The translations under genes were made by a program, and so were the position numbers. Below the pieces are notes generated by a model, which was given only the letters and a program-made list of their open reading frames with translations, was not told where the DNA came from and ran no database searches. A DNA stretch of 6,084 nucleotides from JAHHLP01 sp041609895 (GTDB taxonomy: Bacteria; Bacteroidota; Rhodothermia; Rhodothermales; JABDKH01): positions 1 through 6,084 of the forward strand of contig JBFIPX010000198.1 in assembly GCA_041609895.1 (NCBI GenBank). Reading direction: 5' to 3'. Positions 1 to 5,685 of the stretch are shown here, one piece after another; positions within the stretch are counted from its first letter, which is position 1; each line of letters opens with the position of its first letter.

Positions 1-1
1 C

Positions 2-715
2 TTTGGCTCCGATCCCGCGAACGAAATCGTGTTCCCGGCTGAGGCTCCCCCACTGCTTGGGACGATACACTACGATTCGACATCAATCGACTTGTACGTT
101 GAGCACGAGACCGACATGCTTGTCGACGGTCGATCGGTCCGTCGCGCAACGCTTCGCACCGACCTCGAAGACTCGACGACCATCATGTCATGGGCGTCCC
201 TCGAATGGTATCTCATTGAACGCGACGGAGCAGTGGGACTTCGGCTCAAGGACAGCCTTGCGACGGCTCGGGTCAATTTCGAGGGGATCGACTTCTATCC
301 CATTGATCCCTATTGGCGTGTGTACGCAGCATTCGAGCCCTACGACCCGCCTCGAACGATTGCAGTGCCTACGATTCTCGGGACCGTATCGCAATCGCCC
401 TCCCCTGGCGAAGTCGTGTTCGAGCGCGACGGGGTTGAGTATCGACTGCAAGCAGTTGCCGATGCAGATGACGACGAGTTCTTTCTCATATTTGCTGATG
501 AGACGAATGCCCGCGACACCTATGGCGGCGGCAGATTTCTCTATACGGACCTGCCCGACTCAACCGGTGCTGTGGTCGTCGACTTCAACAAGGCTTACAG
601 CCCGCCATGTGTGTTCTCGCCGTACGCCACATGCCCGTTGCCCCCTCCCGAAAACCAGCTTGCGCTCGCGATCGAGGCTGGCGAGCGGATGTACAGCGGT
701 GAGGTTGTTCACTAA
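2..715 (+). CDS. DUF1684 family protein, 3' part (5' end outside the window)
   Basis: The reading frame is open from the first bases and ends at TAA 713-715, giving 237 residues. It matches the conserved DUF1684 (PF07920) pattern as I know it. It opens with FGSDPANEIVFP, has GLRLKDS and FYPIDPYWRVYAAF in the middle, and ends with the family signature: GGGRFLY, then DFNKAY (from 581), two cysteines in PPCVFSPYATCPLPPPEN (second Cys codon at 632), and a closing IEAGE. In this family FGSDP follows an N-terminal segment of a few dozen residues, so the true start lies upstream. The GTG at 29 is inside the conserved domain and is not the start. The family's biochemical role is unknown to me. No signal peptide can be judged because the N-terminus is missing. 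It converges on the lipoprotein gene that ends at 795 and shows no operon partner here. Family assignment is confident; function is not. Confidence 0.9.
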   Translation, partial: FGSDPANEIVFPAEAPPLLGTIHYDSTSIDLYVEHETDMLVDGRSVRRATLRTDLEDSTTIMSWASLEWYLIERDGAVGLRLKDSLATARVNFEGIDFYPIDPYWRVYAAFEPYDPPRTIAVPTILGTVSQSPSPGEVVFERDGVEYRLQAVADADDDEFFLIFADETNARDTYGGGRFLYTDLPDSTGAVVVDFNKAYSPPCVFSPYATCPLPPPENQLALAIEAGERMYSGEVVH

Positions 716-746
716 GGACAGGCTCTTGGCGGTTTGAACACCCCGT

Positions 747-773
747 CGAAGCTCGCACTGCGAAGTGCTTTCG
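747..773. other. Bulged inverted repeat between convergent genes
   Basis: CGAAG (747-751) and GCAC (755-758) pair with GTGC (765-768) and TTTCG (769-773). The stem has a G-T pair, a 3-base bulge on the left arm and a 6-base loop. It lies in the 79-base gap between the DUF1684 stop and the stop of the facing lipoprotein gene, where a bidirectional transcription end would be expected. There is no T-run on either side, so it is not a canonical intrinsic terminator. It may be chance. Confidence 0.25.
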
Positions 774-794
774 CCGCTCCTCCGGACTGCGATG

Positions 795-1436
795 TCACTT
801 GACTGCGACGAGTTCTGGCCCGACCTGCTTCACAACCCTGAAGTCACTGTCCTGTGAGATCTGCCAGTGGCGAAACAGGCGATAGGTAGCCTTGCCACCG
901 CCAATTATGTCGATGCGGCCATGCGTCCTAACAGAGAATGAGTTGGTTCTGCCACCATATCCCCACACATCATTATCGTTGAACGTCTGTTGCAAAAAGC
1001 CCTCAGCAGCAAGTGTTTGCGCTTGTAGTGCGGAGCATCCATCGGACAACAGCTCTGCCAACGTGAGCGTTGACGGGGAATACACACGAACCAACAACGT
1101 GGCATTCGTTCGTGCAACGGTCGGTCCACGAGGTGTCATAACCTCAGTTACGGACAGTGGTTCGAATGATTCGACGTCATTTCCACACGCCCAATCGAGT
1201 GCATCGACGGTCGCGTGAATGCTGACGACCTGATCCGACGGATTAAAGTATGCAAACAACGCCAAGTCGTTTGCCCACCGAATAACGACACCGGATTCTG
1301 ACGGCGCCTTTGAGAGTGAAGAGTTCTCAAGCTTGATGACTCCCTCGGATCCAGCACGTTGCTGTGAAAGGTCGAGCGAGTCGCAGCCGAGAAACGATAC
1401 GGTGATCAGGGCTATTACCGAGTGCTTCGCGTTCAT
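795..1436 (-). CDS. Putative lipoprotein of unrecognised family
   Basis: This gene encodes 213 residues that I cannot assign to a named family. The N-terminus MNAKHSVIALITVSFLGC is a short lipoprotein signal with Cys18 as the likely lipidated residue. The residue after it is Asp, which in E. coli favours inner-membrane retention, though that rule may not hold in this lineage. The mature part has only two more cysteines, Cys84 (in DWACGND) and Cys134 (in SDGCS), which could form a disulfide. It also has a TFNDND segment near 151-156 and a C-terminal half rich in alternating hydrophobic residues that suggests beta structure (inference). I chose the ATG at 1434-1436 because GAGG lies five bases upstream (1442-1445 on the + strand) and it places the signal peptide at the very N-terminus. 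An in-frame start at 1490 would add 18 residues and bury the signal. The gene is monocistronic or leads nothing downstream, since the next gene faces it. Confidence 0.8.
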   Translation of the reverse strand: MNAKHSVIALITVSFLGCDSLDLSQQRAGSEGVIKLENSSLSKAPSESGVVIRWANDLALFAYFNPSDQVVSIHATVDALDWACGNDVESFEPLSVTEVMTPRGPTVARTNATLLVRVYSPSTLTLAELLSDGCSALQAQTLAAEGFLQQTFNDNDVWGYGGRTNSFSVRTHGRIDIIGGGKATYRLFRHWQISQDSDFRVVKQVGPELVAVK

Positions 1437-1441
1437 GTTGG

Positions 1442-1488
1442 CCTCGATTACGGTTGAGCTTCTACAAAGAAGACCCCACGCCGTAATC
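1442..1488 (-). promoter_or_regulatory. Nested inverted repeat abutting the lipoprotein Shine-Dalgarno
   Basis: GATTACGG (1446-1453) is perfectly repeated in inverse as CCGTAATC (1481-1488). Inside it is a second perfect inverted repeat, CTTCT (1459-1463) and AGAAG (1468-1472), around a 4-base loop. In the minus-strand transcript the outer stem ends directly against the GAGG ribosome binding site (CCTC at 1442-1445), five bases before the ATG. It could be an mRNA hairpin tuning translation of the lipoprotein or a dyad operator. Which one cannot be told from sequence, and a chance 8-base repeat is not excluded. Confidence 0.4.
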
Positions 1489-1598
1489 AAGAATCACAAC
1501 ATGGCGAACACGCATCTACAACAGACAGAACCCCTAATGCGCGTCAGATTATGCCTACACGGAGTTGCTGGCCGTCTTTGTGTGGCATCGTGGATTTA

Positions 1599-2018
1599 TT
1601 AGCTGCCACGATTCCTCCGCGAGAAACGCATGAGAGCAACGTTGTACAGCCAAGCCAGGGCGGCGCCGCTGATCGCCCCGTCAACCAATCCCCACAGCAG
1701 CCCAATAACACTCCCCAAAGGGCTCACCGAGTACCCAAAGTAGATTCGGCCCAGAAACAGGGACTCCCCGCTCGCGCCATCAAAGAGTATCAACCACCAG
1801 GTAGTAAGAAAAACGGCGCCACCCCAGAAGATTGCCGCCGCAACGGCCAGCGCGCCGACATTCAGCGGTCCTCCTCCTAGTAACCCCGCGAGCGATGAAC
1901 GAATCATGTCCTGCACAGGATCGACCCGCTCATCGGAATTGAAGTTGAAGCCGCACTCGCAAACCGCCGCCGCTTCGTCATTTACGGCGCCGCATTTAGG
2001 GCAAAGTTTTGTCTGCAT
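1599..2018 (-). CDS. Zinc-ribbon membrane protein with holin-like C-terminal domain
   Basis: This gene encodes 139 residues. The N-terminus carries a compact zinc ribbon: Cys6 and Cys9 (CPKCG) with Cys20 and Cys22 (CECG), so four ligands within 17 residues, which should lie in the cytoplasm. A linker of about 30 residues leads to a hydrophobic segment at about 54-79. A short polar loop follows, and then a second hydrophobic stretch at about 98-128 containing GLLWGLVDGAISGAALAWLYN. I recall that Trp-Gly-x-x-Asp-Gly ... Ala-Trp-Leu-Tyr-Asn pattern from small bacterial and archaeal membrane proteins often labelled 'bacteriophage holin', usually without a zinc ribbon. The label does not imply a phage here, because no lysis or structural genes are near. 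The C-terminus is basic (RFSRRNRGS), consistent with a cytoplasmic tail and both ends inside. Only a weak purine stretch (CGAGA) precedes the ATG. Role unknown. Confidence 0.75.
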   Translation of the reverse strand: MQTKLCPKCGAVNDEAAAVCECGFNFNSDERVDPVQDMIRSSLAGLLGGGPLNVGALAVAAAIFWGGAVFLTTWWLILFDGASGESLFLGRIYFGYSVSPLGSVIGLLWGLVDGAISGAALAWLYNVALMRFSRRNRGS

Positions 2019-2045
2019 TGGTCTCGGGTACCGTTATTCGACCAA
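2018..2045 (-). promoter_or_regulatory. Inverted repeat covering the start codon of the zinc-ribbon gene
   Basis: TTGGTC (2018-2023) and GACCAA (2040-2045) are perfect inverse copies 16 bases apart. On the minus strand the second arm runs into the ATG, so a hairpin would occlude the start codon. A GGTACC palindrome (2027-2032) sits inside. With six-base arms this may be chance. It is listed because it covers the initiation region and the gene has no strong ribosome binding site. Confidence 0.25.
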
Positions 2046-2213
2046 GGATGAGCTGCCAACACCACCGAGTCGACAACGCTCACGTGTACGACCAGTGGCT
2101 TCGGCCAAATCGAGGCGCCATCTCCGATCGGGCTGAACAGAGATCAACTAATTGGTGGGCGACGACGAAAGCAGTTCGAGGCGCACATTACGCCGTCTGC
2201 TCCGGCTCCTTTC

Positions 2214-2510
2214 TCAAGTCTCCACTACGCAGTTCTGCGTACCAAAGACGTTTGCCTTGAAAGCGTCGGCATCGTCCTCGTCGAGCCACTGGCCACCGTC
2301 AGCGTAGTAACGAAACTCATGACGCTCTCCCGGGCCGAGTTTCACCGCGGTACTGTAGGTGGCGTTGCGGCGCTTGACGAAACGATTTACCTGGGGATCC
2401 CAATCGTTAAAGTCACCAACGACCGAGACTTTTCCGTCGACTACCTCTTCCGGCAGCACGAAGGTGACCTTGACCTTGTTGGACCCCTTGATTTTCTGTT
2501 TCCGGATCAT
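2214..2510 (-). CDS. Stand-alone CBM48 / isoamylase early-set domain protein
   Basis: This gene encodes 98 residues, essentially one carbohydrate-binding module of the CBM48/AMPK-beta type and no enzyme domain. The order is a basic N-terminus (MIRKQKIKG), strand KVKVTFVLPEE, the VSVVGDFNDWDP signature (31-39), EFRYYADGGQWLDED (65-79), and the closing FGTQNCVVE. By comparison with the AMPK beta glycogen-binding module, Trp37 and Trp75 occupy the two sugar-stacking positions, Arg67 replaces the usual Lys, and Asn93 matches the conserved Asn near the end. Small single-module proteins of this type (MIRKQ/MIKKQ start) are common in Bacteroidota and relatives. They are presumed cytoplasmic binders of glycogen-like glucan, but their job is not established. 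The ATG at 2508-2510 gives the domain its expected N-terminus although no good Shine-Dalgarno precedes it. A promoter is visible upstream. Confidence 0.9.
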   Translation of the reverse strand: MIRKQKIKGSNKVKVTFVLPEEVVDGKVSVVGDFNDWDPQVNRFVKRRNATYSTAVKLGPGERHEFRYYADGGQWLDEDDADAFKANVFGTQNCVVET

Positions 2511-2549
2511 GACTGCTGGGAATTTTGGTGGAACAGCGTGGGAAGAACA

Positions 2550-2578
2550 ATTAAATATAATAATTACGGCTGTTTCAA
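2550..2578 (-). promoter_or_regulatory. Predicted sigma-70-type promoter of the CBM48 gene
   Basis: On the minus strand TTGAAA (2573-2578, five of six to TTGACA) is followed after exactly 17 bases by TTTAAT (2550-2555, five of six to TATAAT). It lies in the most AT-rich patch of the spacer (about 2549-2566). Transcription would begin near 2543, leaving a leader of about 30 bases before the ATG at 2510. If the organism is a Bacteroidota member with TTTG / TAnnTTTG promoters, the same patch offers only a near match (TATATTTA). Confidence 0.5.
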
Positions 2579-2811
2579 CACGTTCGTTGGCAGGTGAGGA
2601 CGGACGGAGCCTTCGACTTGTGAGTAGTTAGTCTTCTAAGACGGAAGGCAGGTCACATCGCTGCTAAATCCTGACACCTGTTTTCGCCTCTTGCGTTGCG
2701 GTCAATTCGCCCGCATGGCTGACGGCTATATCTTCATCATCACTCAATACTAAATCCGAACCTGGCCGCTACCCTGGTGTTTTAAAGGCTCCGTTCAACG
2801 AGAGTGTGAAG

Positions 2812-2816
2812 AAGGA
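2812..2816 (+). promoter_or_regulatory. Ribosome binding site deciding the M28 start
   Basis: AAGGA lies four bases before the ATG at 2821, only one base before the ATG at 2818, and downstream of the GTG at 2806. It therefore favours 2821, with a somewhat short spacing. The GTG at 2806 has only CGAGAGT before it. Confidence 0.45.
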
Positions 2817-2820
2817 AATG

Positions 2821-4515
2821 ATGATCTCACGACTTCAATTAGTGGCACGGTGGACCGTAAGCGCTGCGGCCGCGCTCCTGGTCTCCTCAACGTCGGTCTT
2901 GCATGCTCAATCTCTCGACGCCGACCGGCTGCTGGATCACGTTCGCTACCTCGCTTCCGACGAGTTGGGAGGGCGGGAAACGGGCGAACCGGGAGCGGAC
3001 TCTGCGGCTGCGTACCTCGAAAATCATTTCATGTCGCTGGGGCTCGACCCACTGTTTGCCGAAGGTTATCGCCAGCCCTTCGAGGTTGCAACCACGATCG
3101 AAGTAGGCCCTGAAAGCAAGGTCGCGATTCACACGCCCATGGAGGCTCCGGAATTGGTCCTCGGCCGTGACTGGTATCCGTTCACGTTCTCATCTTCCGG
3201 ACCGATATCCGGCAGGATCCTGCCGACGGGCTACGGCCTGGAAGCCAACGACTTCGCAGTGGCGAGGCCTACGTCGAAGAATACAGCGCTGATCGATGGC
3301 GGCACTCCGGCCGGTATGCACGGTCACGGCGGAATTGACGCGTCGCTCCGAAGGCGCGCGACACTCGCCCGCGAGTCGGGCATGGATGGAGCGATCATCA
3401 AGGTATCCGAGCTTAAGATGCCGCGAGTGGGTGAACGACCAAGCTCTGTCGGGATACCGGTAATCCAGGTCGTCGAAAACGAGCATACGGCCAGCGCTTT
3501 GAACAACAAGTATGCACGAATTCACGGTATCGTTGATGTGAGTCCGGTCATCGCTACCGGTTACAATGTAGGCGGGATTGTCAGAGGATCGGACCCCGGA
3601 AACGATCTCATCGTGGTCGGTGCTCATTACGACCATCTCGGCCTTGGTGGCCCCGGTTCACTGGACCCGGAATCGCAAGAAACGCACAACGGCGCCGACG
3701 ACAACGCTTCCGGGACGGCGCTGCTGATGGGCCTTGCAGAACACTATTCAAAGCCGGAGAACAGACCATCCAAGAGCATTGCCTTCGTCGGTTTCTCGGG
3801 TGAAGAGATGGGTCTACTCGGCTCAGATCACTTTGCGCAGAATCCGCCATTCGACCTCGAGAATGTCATCGCGATGATCAACTTCGACATGGTCGGCCGA
3901 ATGGACGATGGCAAATTGCAGCTCTTTGGTACGGAGACCGCGGAGGAGTTTGACGAACTCCTGGACCGGGTAACCGAAGGGAGTGACATCAAGATCAGCC
4001 GCGTTGGCGACGGATATGGACCCAGCGACCAAACTTCCTTCTACGCCCGCGGCGTACCGGTACTGCACTTCTTCAGCGGAACGCATTCACAGTACCATCG
4101 GCCGGAAGATGATTGGGAGTTGATAAATGCTGAGGGAATGGCAGCTATCGGTGAACTGACGATCGACGTCATTGAGGAGCTTGCAGGCAGAGAAGAGTCG
4201 TTGACGTTTGTTGAGCAGCAACGGCCGCAACGGGGCGGCGGTGGCTACGGGCCGTATCTCGGCACCATTCCCGATTTCGGCGAAGTTGAAGGGGGCGGGC
4301 TGCGGCTATCCGGCGTTCGGTCAGGCAGTCCGGCGGAACAGGCTGGTTTGACCGGCGGTGATGTGGTAATCCAGTTTGGCGGCAAGGACGTCAACGACAT
4401 CTACGACTACACGTACGCGCTGCGGGACCATGCGCCGGGTGATTCCGTCATGATTCGCGTTCGTCGTGATGACCAGCTTCTCGATTTGACGGCGGTTCTC
4501 GGCAAGCGAGAGTAG
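2821..4515 (+). CDS. Secreted M28 family zinc metallopeptidase with PA-like and PDZ domains
   Basis: This gene encodes 564 residues from the chosen ATG; the frame also offers GTG 2806 (five residues more) and ATG 2818. Residues 1-29 form a Sec signal peptide: an Arg-rich start, an Ala/Leu/Val core, and likely cleavage after LHA before Gln30. A PA-like insert spans about 95-245 (GYGLEANDF, then an Ala/Arg-rich helix and GAIIKV). The M28 catalytic domain follows, about 246-458, with all expected residues: His269 and Asp271 in GAHYDHLG, Asp293 in NGADDNASG, the general base Glu328 with ligand Glu329 in FSGEEMGLLGS, Asp356 in NFDMVGR, and His426 in SQYHRPEDD. It should bind two zinc ions and act as an aminopeptidase. 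About 475-562 is a PDZ domain (GSPAEQAGLTGGDVVIQFGG). Soluble periplasmic or secreted location is inferred. The substrate is unknown. No operon partner is seen: the gene diverges from the CBM48 gene and converges on the serine protease gene. Confidence 0.93.
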   Translation: MISRLQLVARWTVSAAAALLVSSTSVLHAQSLDADRLLDHVRYLASDELGGRETGEPGADSAAAYLENHFMSLGLDPLFAEGYRQPFEVATTIEVGPESKVAIHTPMEAPELVLGRDWYPFTFSSSGPISGRILPTGYGLEANDFAVARPTSKNTALIDGGTPAGMHGHGGIDASLRRRATLARESGMDGAIIKVSELKMPRVGERPSSVGIPVIQVVENEHTASALNNKYARIHGIVDVSPVIATGYNVGGIVRGSDPGNDLIVVGAHYDHLGLGGPGSLDPESQETHNGADDNASGTALLMGLAEHYSKPENRPSKSIAFVGFSGEEMGLLGSDHFAQNPPFDLENVIAMINFDMVGRMDDGKLQLFGTETAEEFDELLDRVTEGSDIKISRVGDGYGPSDQTSFYARGVPVLHFFSGTHSQYHRPEDDWELINAEGMAAIGELTIDVIEELAGREESLTFVEQQRPQRGGGGYGPYLGTIPDFGEVEGGGLRLSGVRSGSPAEQAGLTGGDVVIQFGGKDVNDIYDYTYALRDHAPGDSVMIRVRRDDQLLDLTAVLGKRE

Positions 4516-4544
4516 AGTCGGCTAGTACAGCGGTTGAACTTCAG

Positions 4545-4576
4545 GGGCGGAATCGGTCGAGAAAGCGGTTCCGCCC
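4545..4576. terminator. Strong inverted repeat after the M28 gene, possible bidirectional terminator
   Basis: GGGCGGAA (4545-4552) pairs perfectly with TTCCGCCC (4569-4576). The stem extends to 11 pairs with one T-G pair, leaving a loop of about 10 bases. It sits 29 bases past the M28 stop, in the spacer between convergent genes. No T-run follows on either strand, so intrinsic termination is doubtful; it may stabilise mRNA 3' ends or work with a factor. Confidence 0.4.
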
Positions 4577-4585
4577 AACCCAAGG

Positions 4586-4627
4586 CGCTAAGTCCAGGGG
4601 TACTAATGGACTATGCGACGGCCGCAT
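4586..4627. repeat. Two overlapping inverted repeats in the convergent spacer
   Basis: AGTCCA (4591-4596) pairs with TGGACT (4607-4612), and with a 2x2 mismatch the stem continues as CGC (4586-4588) with GCG (4615-4617). The lower part overlaps a third repeat, ATGCG (4613-4617) with CGCAT (4623-4627), so the two folds would exclude each other. No T-run is present. They precede the stop of the minus-strand protease gene at 4636, so in that transcript they lie in the 3' untranslated region. Confidence 0.3.
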
Positions 4628-4635
4628 CGATATCC

Positions 4636-5685
4636 TCATCTCGGAAGTTCGACTCGAAAACCTTGTGAGTGGAGCGTTTCACGGTAGCGTTCGAGAAATT
4701 CGACTACTGCGTCTGACGAGACGCAGATCGTGATACCATACCGCAAGCTCTTCTTCTGAACCGCGAAGATATCTCCTCGAAACGGCCTCCCGGGGTCGAG
4801 GCCGATGTCGCCTTCGGAGACAGATGGCATGAGCGCCCATTCGGTACGAGCCGCACTCGAGGTTGCGACGCCTACCCATTCCAGATTCGGGACGCCGTCG
4901 CGGATGGCAAGTACAGCTCCGCCACTGAAGCCATTGTTAAAAGTTGCGTCTATCACAAATGACTTGCGGTTGTCGGCAACCGGACGACTCGCAAGGCCGC
5001 GGGTCACCATCTTGACGCCCGCCGGATATCCTAACACGTACACGAACGACCCCCACTGCAAGTCGTCCATCTGACCGGTCTTAAATGGCAACGGCGGGAC
5101 CTTGCTATCCGCTCCCCCCAGCCGCTGACCTACCAGGGCGAGATCTGCACGCCTGTCGATCGAAAGAAGTTCGAGCGCATCCGCCCCCTCCACATCAGGC
5201 AAATAGATAACCTGACGCTCTTTGATGGCTACCGTTCTGACCCTAGCCTCATAGTCCGAAACGGGCTCGTATAACGTCAAGATGGTATCCGCAAAATGAA
5301 CAACATGCGCGCTGGTCAAGACTGCGACGTGATCCTCGCCGGCCGGAAGTGCAATTCCAGTTCCGGAGGCTGTATCCCTGAAGTACACCGGCTCCAGCGA
5401 CCCCGCTTCCAAGTCCATGACTGAGAGATCCTCGGGACGCACCGCGTCAATCGGGCCAAAAGTATGCTCGCGATAGTACGCGACGGAGTTGACCCTTCGC
5501 ACGGAGCGAAACGCCTGCTCGATCAACTGGCCTGTCTCGGCCGACGGAAACGCCGTATCGTAGCTACCCTTCGCCTCACCTTTGGCGCCGCTCCGTGCTG
5601 ATGACGACGCGCAGCCGCCGAGCAGCCCACCGCTAATAGTCAGAGAGGAGAACACGGTGACGATGAGGGCCTGTCGATACGACAT
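4636..5685 (-). CDS. Trypsin-like serine protease, lipoprotein
   Basis: This gene encodes 349 residues. The N-terminus is a lipoprotein signal with lipobox LGGC, so Cys25 is the likely lipidated residue. It is followed by a flexible Ala/Ser/Gly/Lys linker (26-41), which would anchor the enzyme at a membrane with its domain in the periplasm or outside. The protease domain (about 105-330) is of the Trypsin_2/HtrA-like type. The triad is intact: His127 in LTSAHVVH, Asp181 in RRADLALVG, and Ser254 in NNGFSGGAVL, with VYVLGYPAG at 215-223 as the usual strand before it. HtrA proteins usually have GNSGG; here it is GFSGG. There is no PDZ domain in this chain, but the upstream gene encodes one. The ATG overlaps the upstream stop by one base (TGATG), and no good Shine-Dalgarno precedes it, so translation is probably coupled. 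Substrate unknown; protein quality control is the natural guess. Confidence 0.9.
   Translation of the reverse strand: MSYRQALIVTVFSSLTISGGLLGGCASSSARSGAKGEAKGSYDTAFPSAETGQLIEQAFRSVRRVNSVAYYREHTFGPIDAVRPEDLSVMDLEAGSLEPVYFRDTASGTGIALPAGEDHVAVLTSAHVVHFADTILTLYEPVSDYEARVRTVAIKERQVIYLPDVEGADALELLSIDRRADLALVGQRLGGADSKVPPLPFKTGQMDDLQWGSFVYVLGYPAGVKMVTRGLASRPVADNRKSFVIDATFNNGFSGGAVLAIRDGVPNLEWVGVATSSAARTEWALMPSVSEGDIGLDPGRPFRGDIFAVQKKSLRYGITICVSSDAVVEFLERYRETLHSQGFRVELPR

Larger units (their letters stand above)
2511..2820. other. Divergent intergenic region between the CBM48 and M28 peptidase genes
   Basis: This stretch of about 310 bases has no gene I can support; the open frames that run into it are shadows of the CBM48 gene. 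Its left third holds the minus-strand promoter described separately. On the right, leading to the peptidase gene, I found no good -35/-10 pair. TATATC (2727-2732) and TTTTAAA (about 2780-2786) are the only AT-rich candidates, and neither has a well-spaced partner. GTCTT/AAGAC (2631-2642) is a short near-palindrome. Confidence 0.5.

Noticed and set aside
3..737. A 244-codon open frame on the + strand overlapping the DUF1684 gene in another frame
   Set aside because: Its translation is rich in Arg, Ser and Thr with no recognisable domain, while the overlapping frame carries clear DUF1684 motifs. It is a shadow frame.
1437..1490. An N-terminal extension of the lipoprotein gene to an in-frame start at 1490
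   Set aside because: It would put 18 residues before the signal peptide and has no reason to be preferred, whereas the ATG at 1436 has GAGG at proper distance and gives a normal lipobox position.
1446..1598. Possible integron attC site, prompted by GTTGAGC at 1453-1459 and small genes with long spacers
   Set aside because: I found no matching RYYYAAC/GTTRRRY partner at attC spacing on the same strand, and the genes are not arranged as a cassette array.
1599..2018. A phage lysis module, suggested by the holin-like domain
   Set aside because: There is no endolysin, tail, capsid, integrase or repressor gene in the window, and the holin label for this membrane family is only nominal.
2019..2213. 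A promoter for the zinc-ribbon gene, TTGGCA-N17-TAACGG on the minus strand near 2034-2062
   Set aside because: The -10 hexamer matches only its first two bases, and the start site would fall almost on the ATG, so the evidence is too weak.
2319..2597. Plus-strand open frames of about 90 codons crossing the CBM48 gene and its upstream region
   Set aside because: They overlap a well-supported CBM48 gene on the other strand and show no recognisable protein features.
3190..3636. A 148-codon minus-strand open frame inside the M28 gene
   Set aside because: It lies wholly opposite conserved M28 and PA-like coding sequence and shows no domain or ribosome site of its own.
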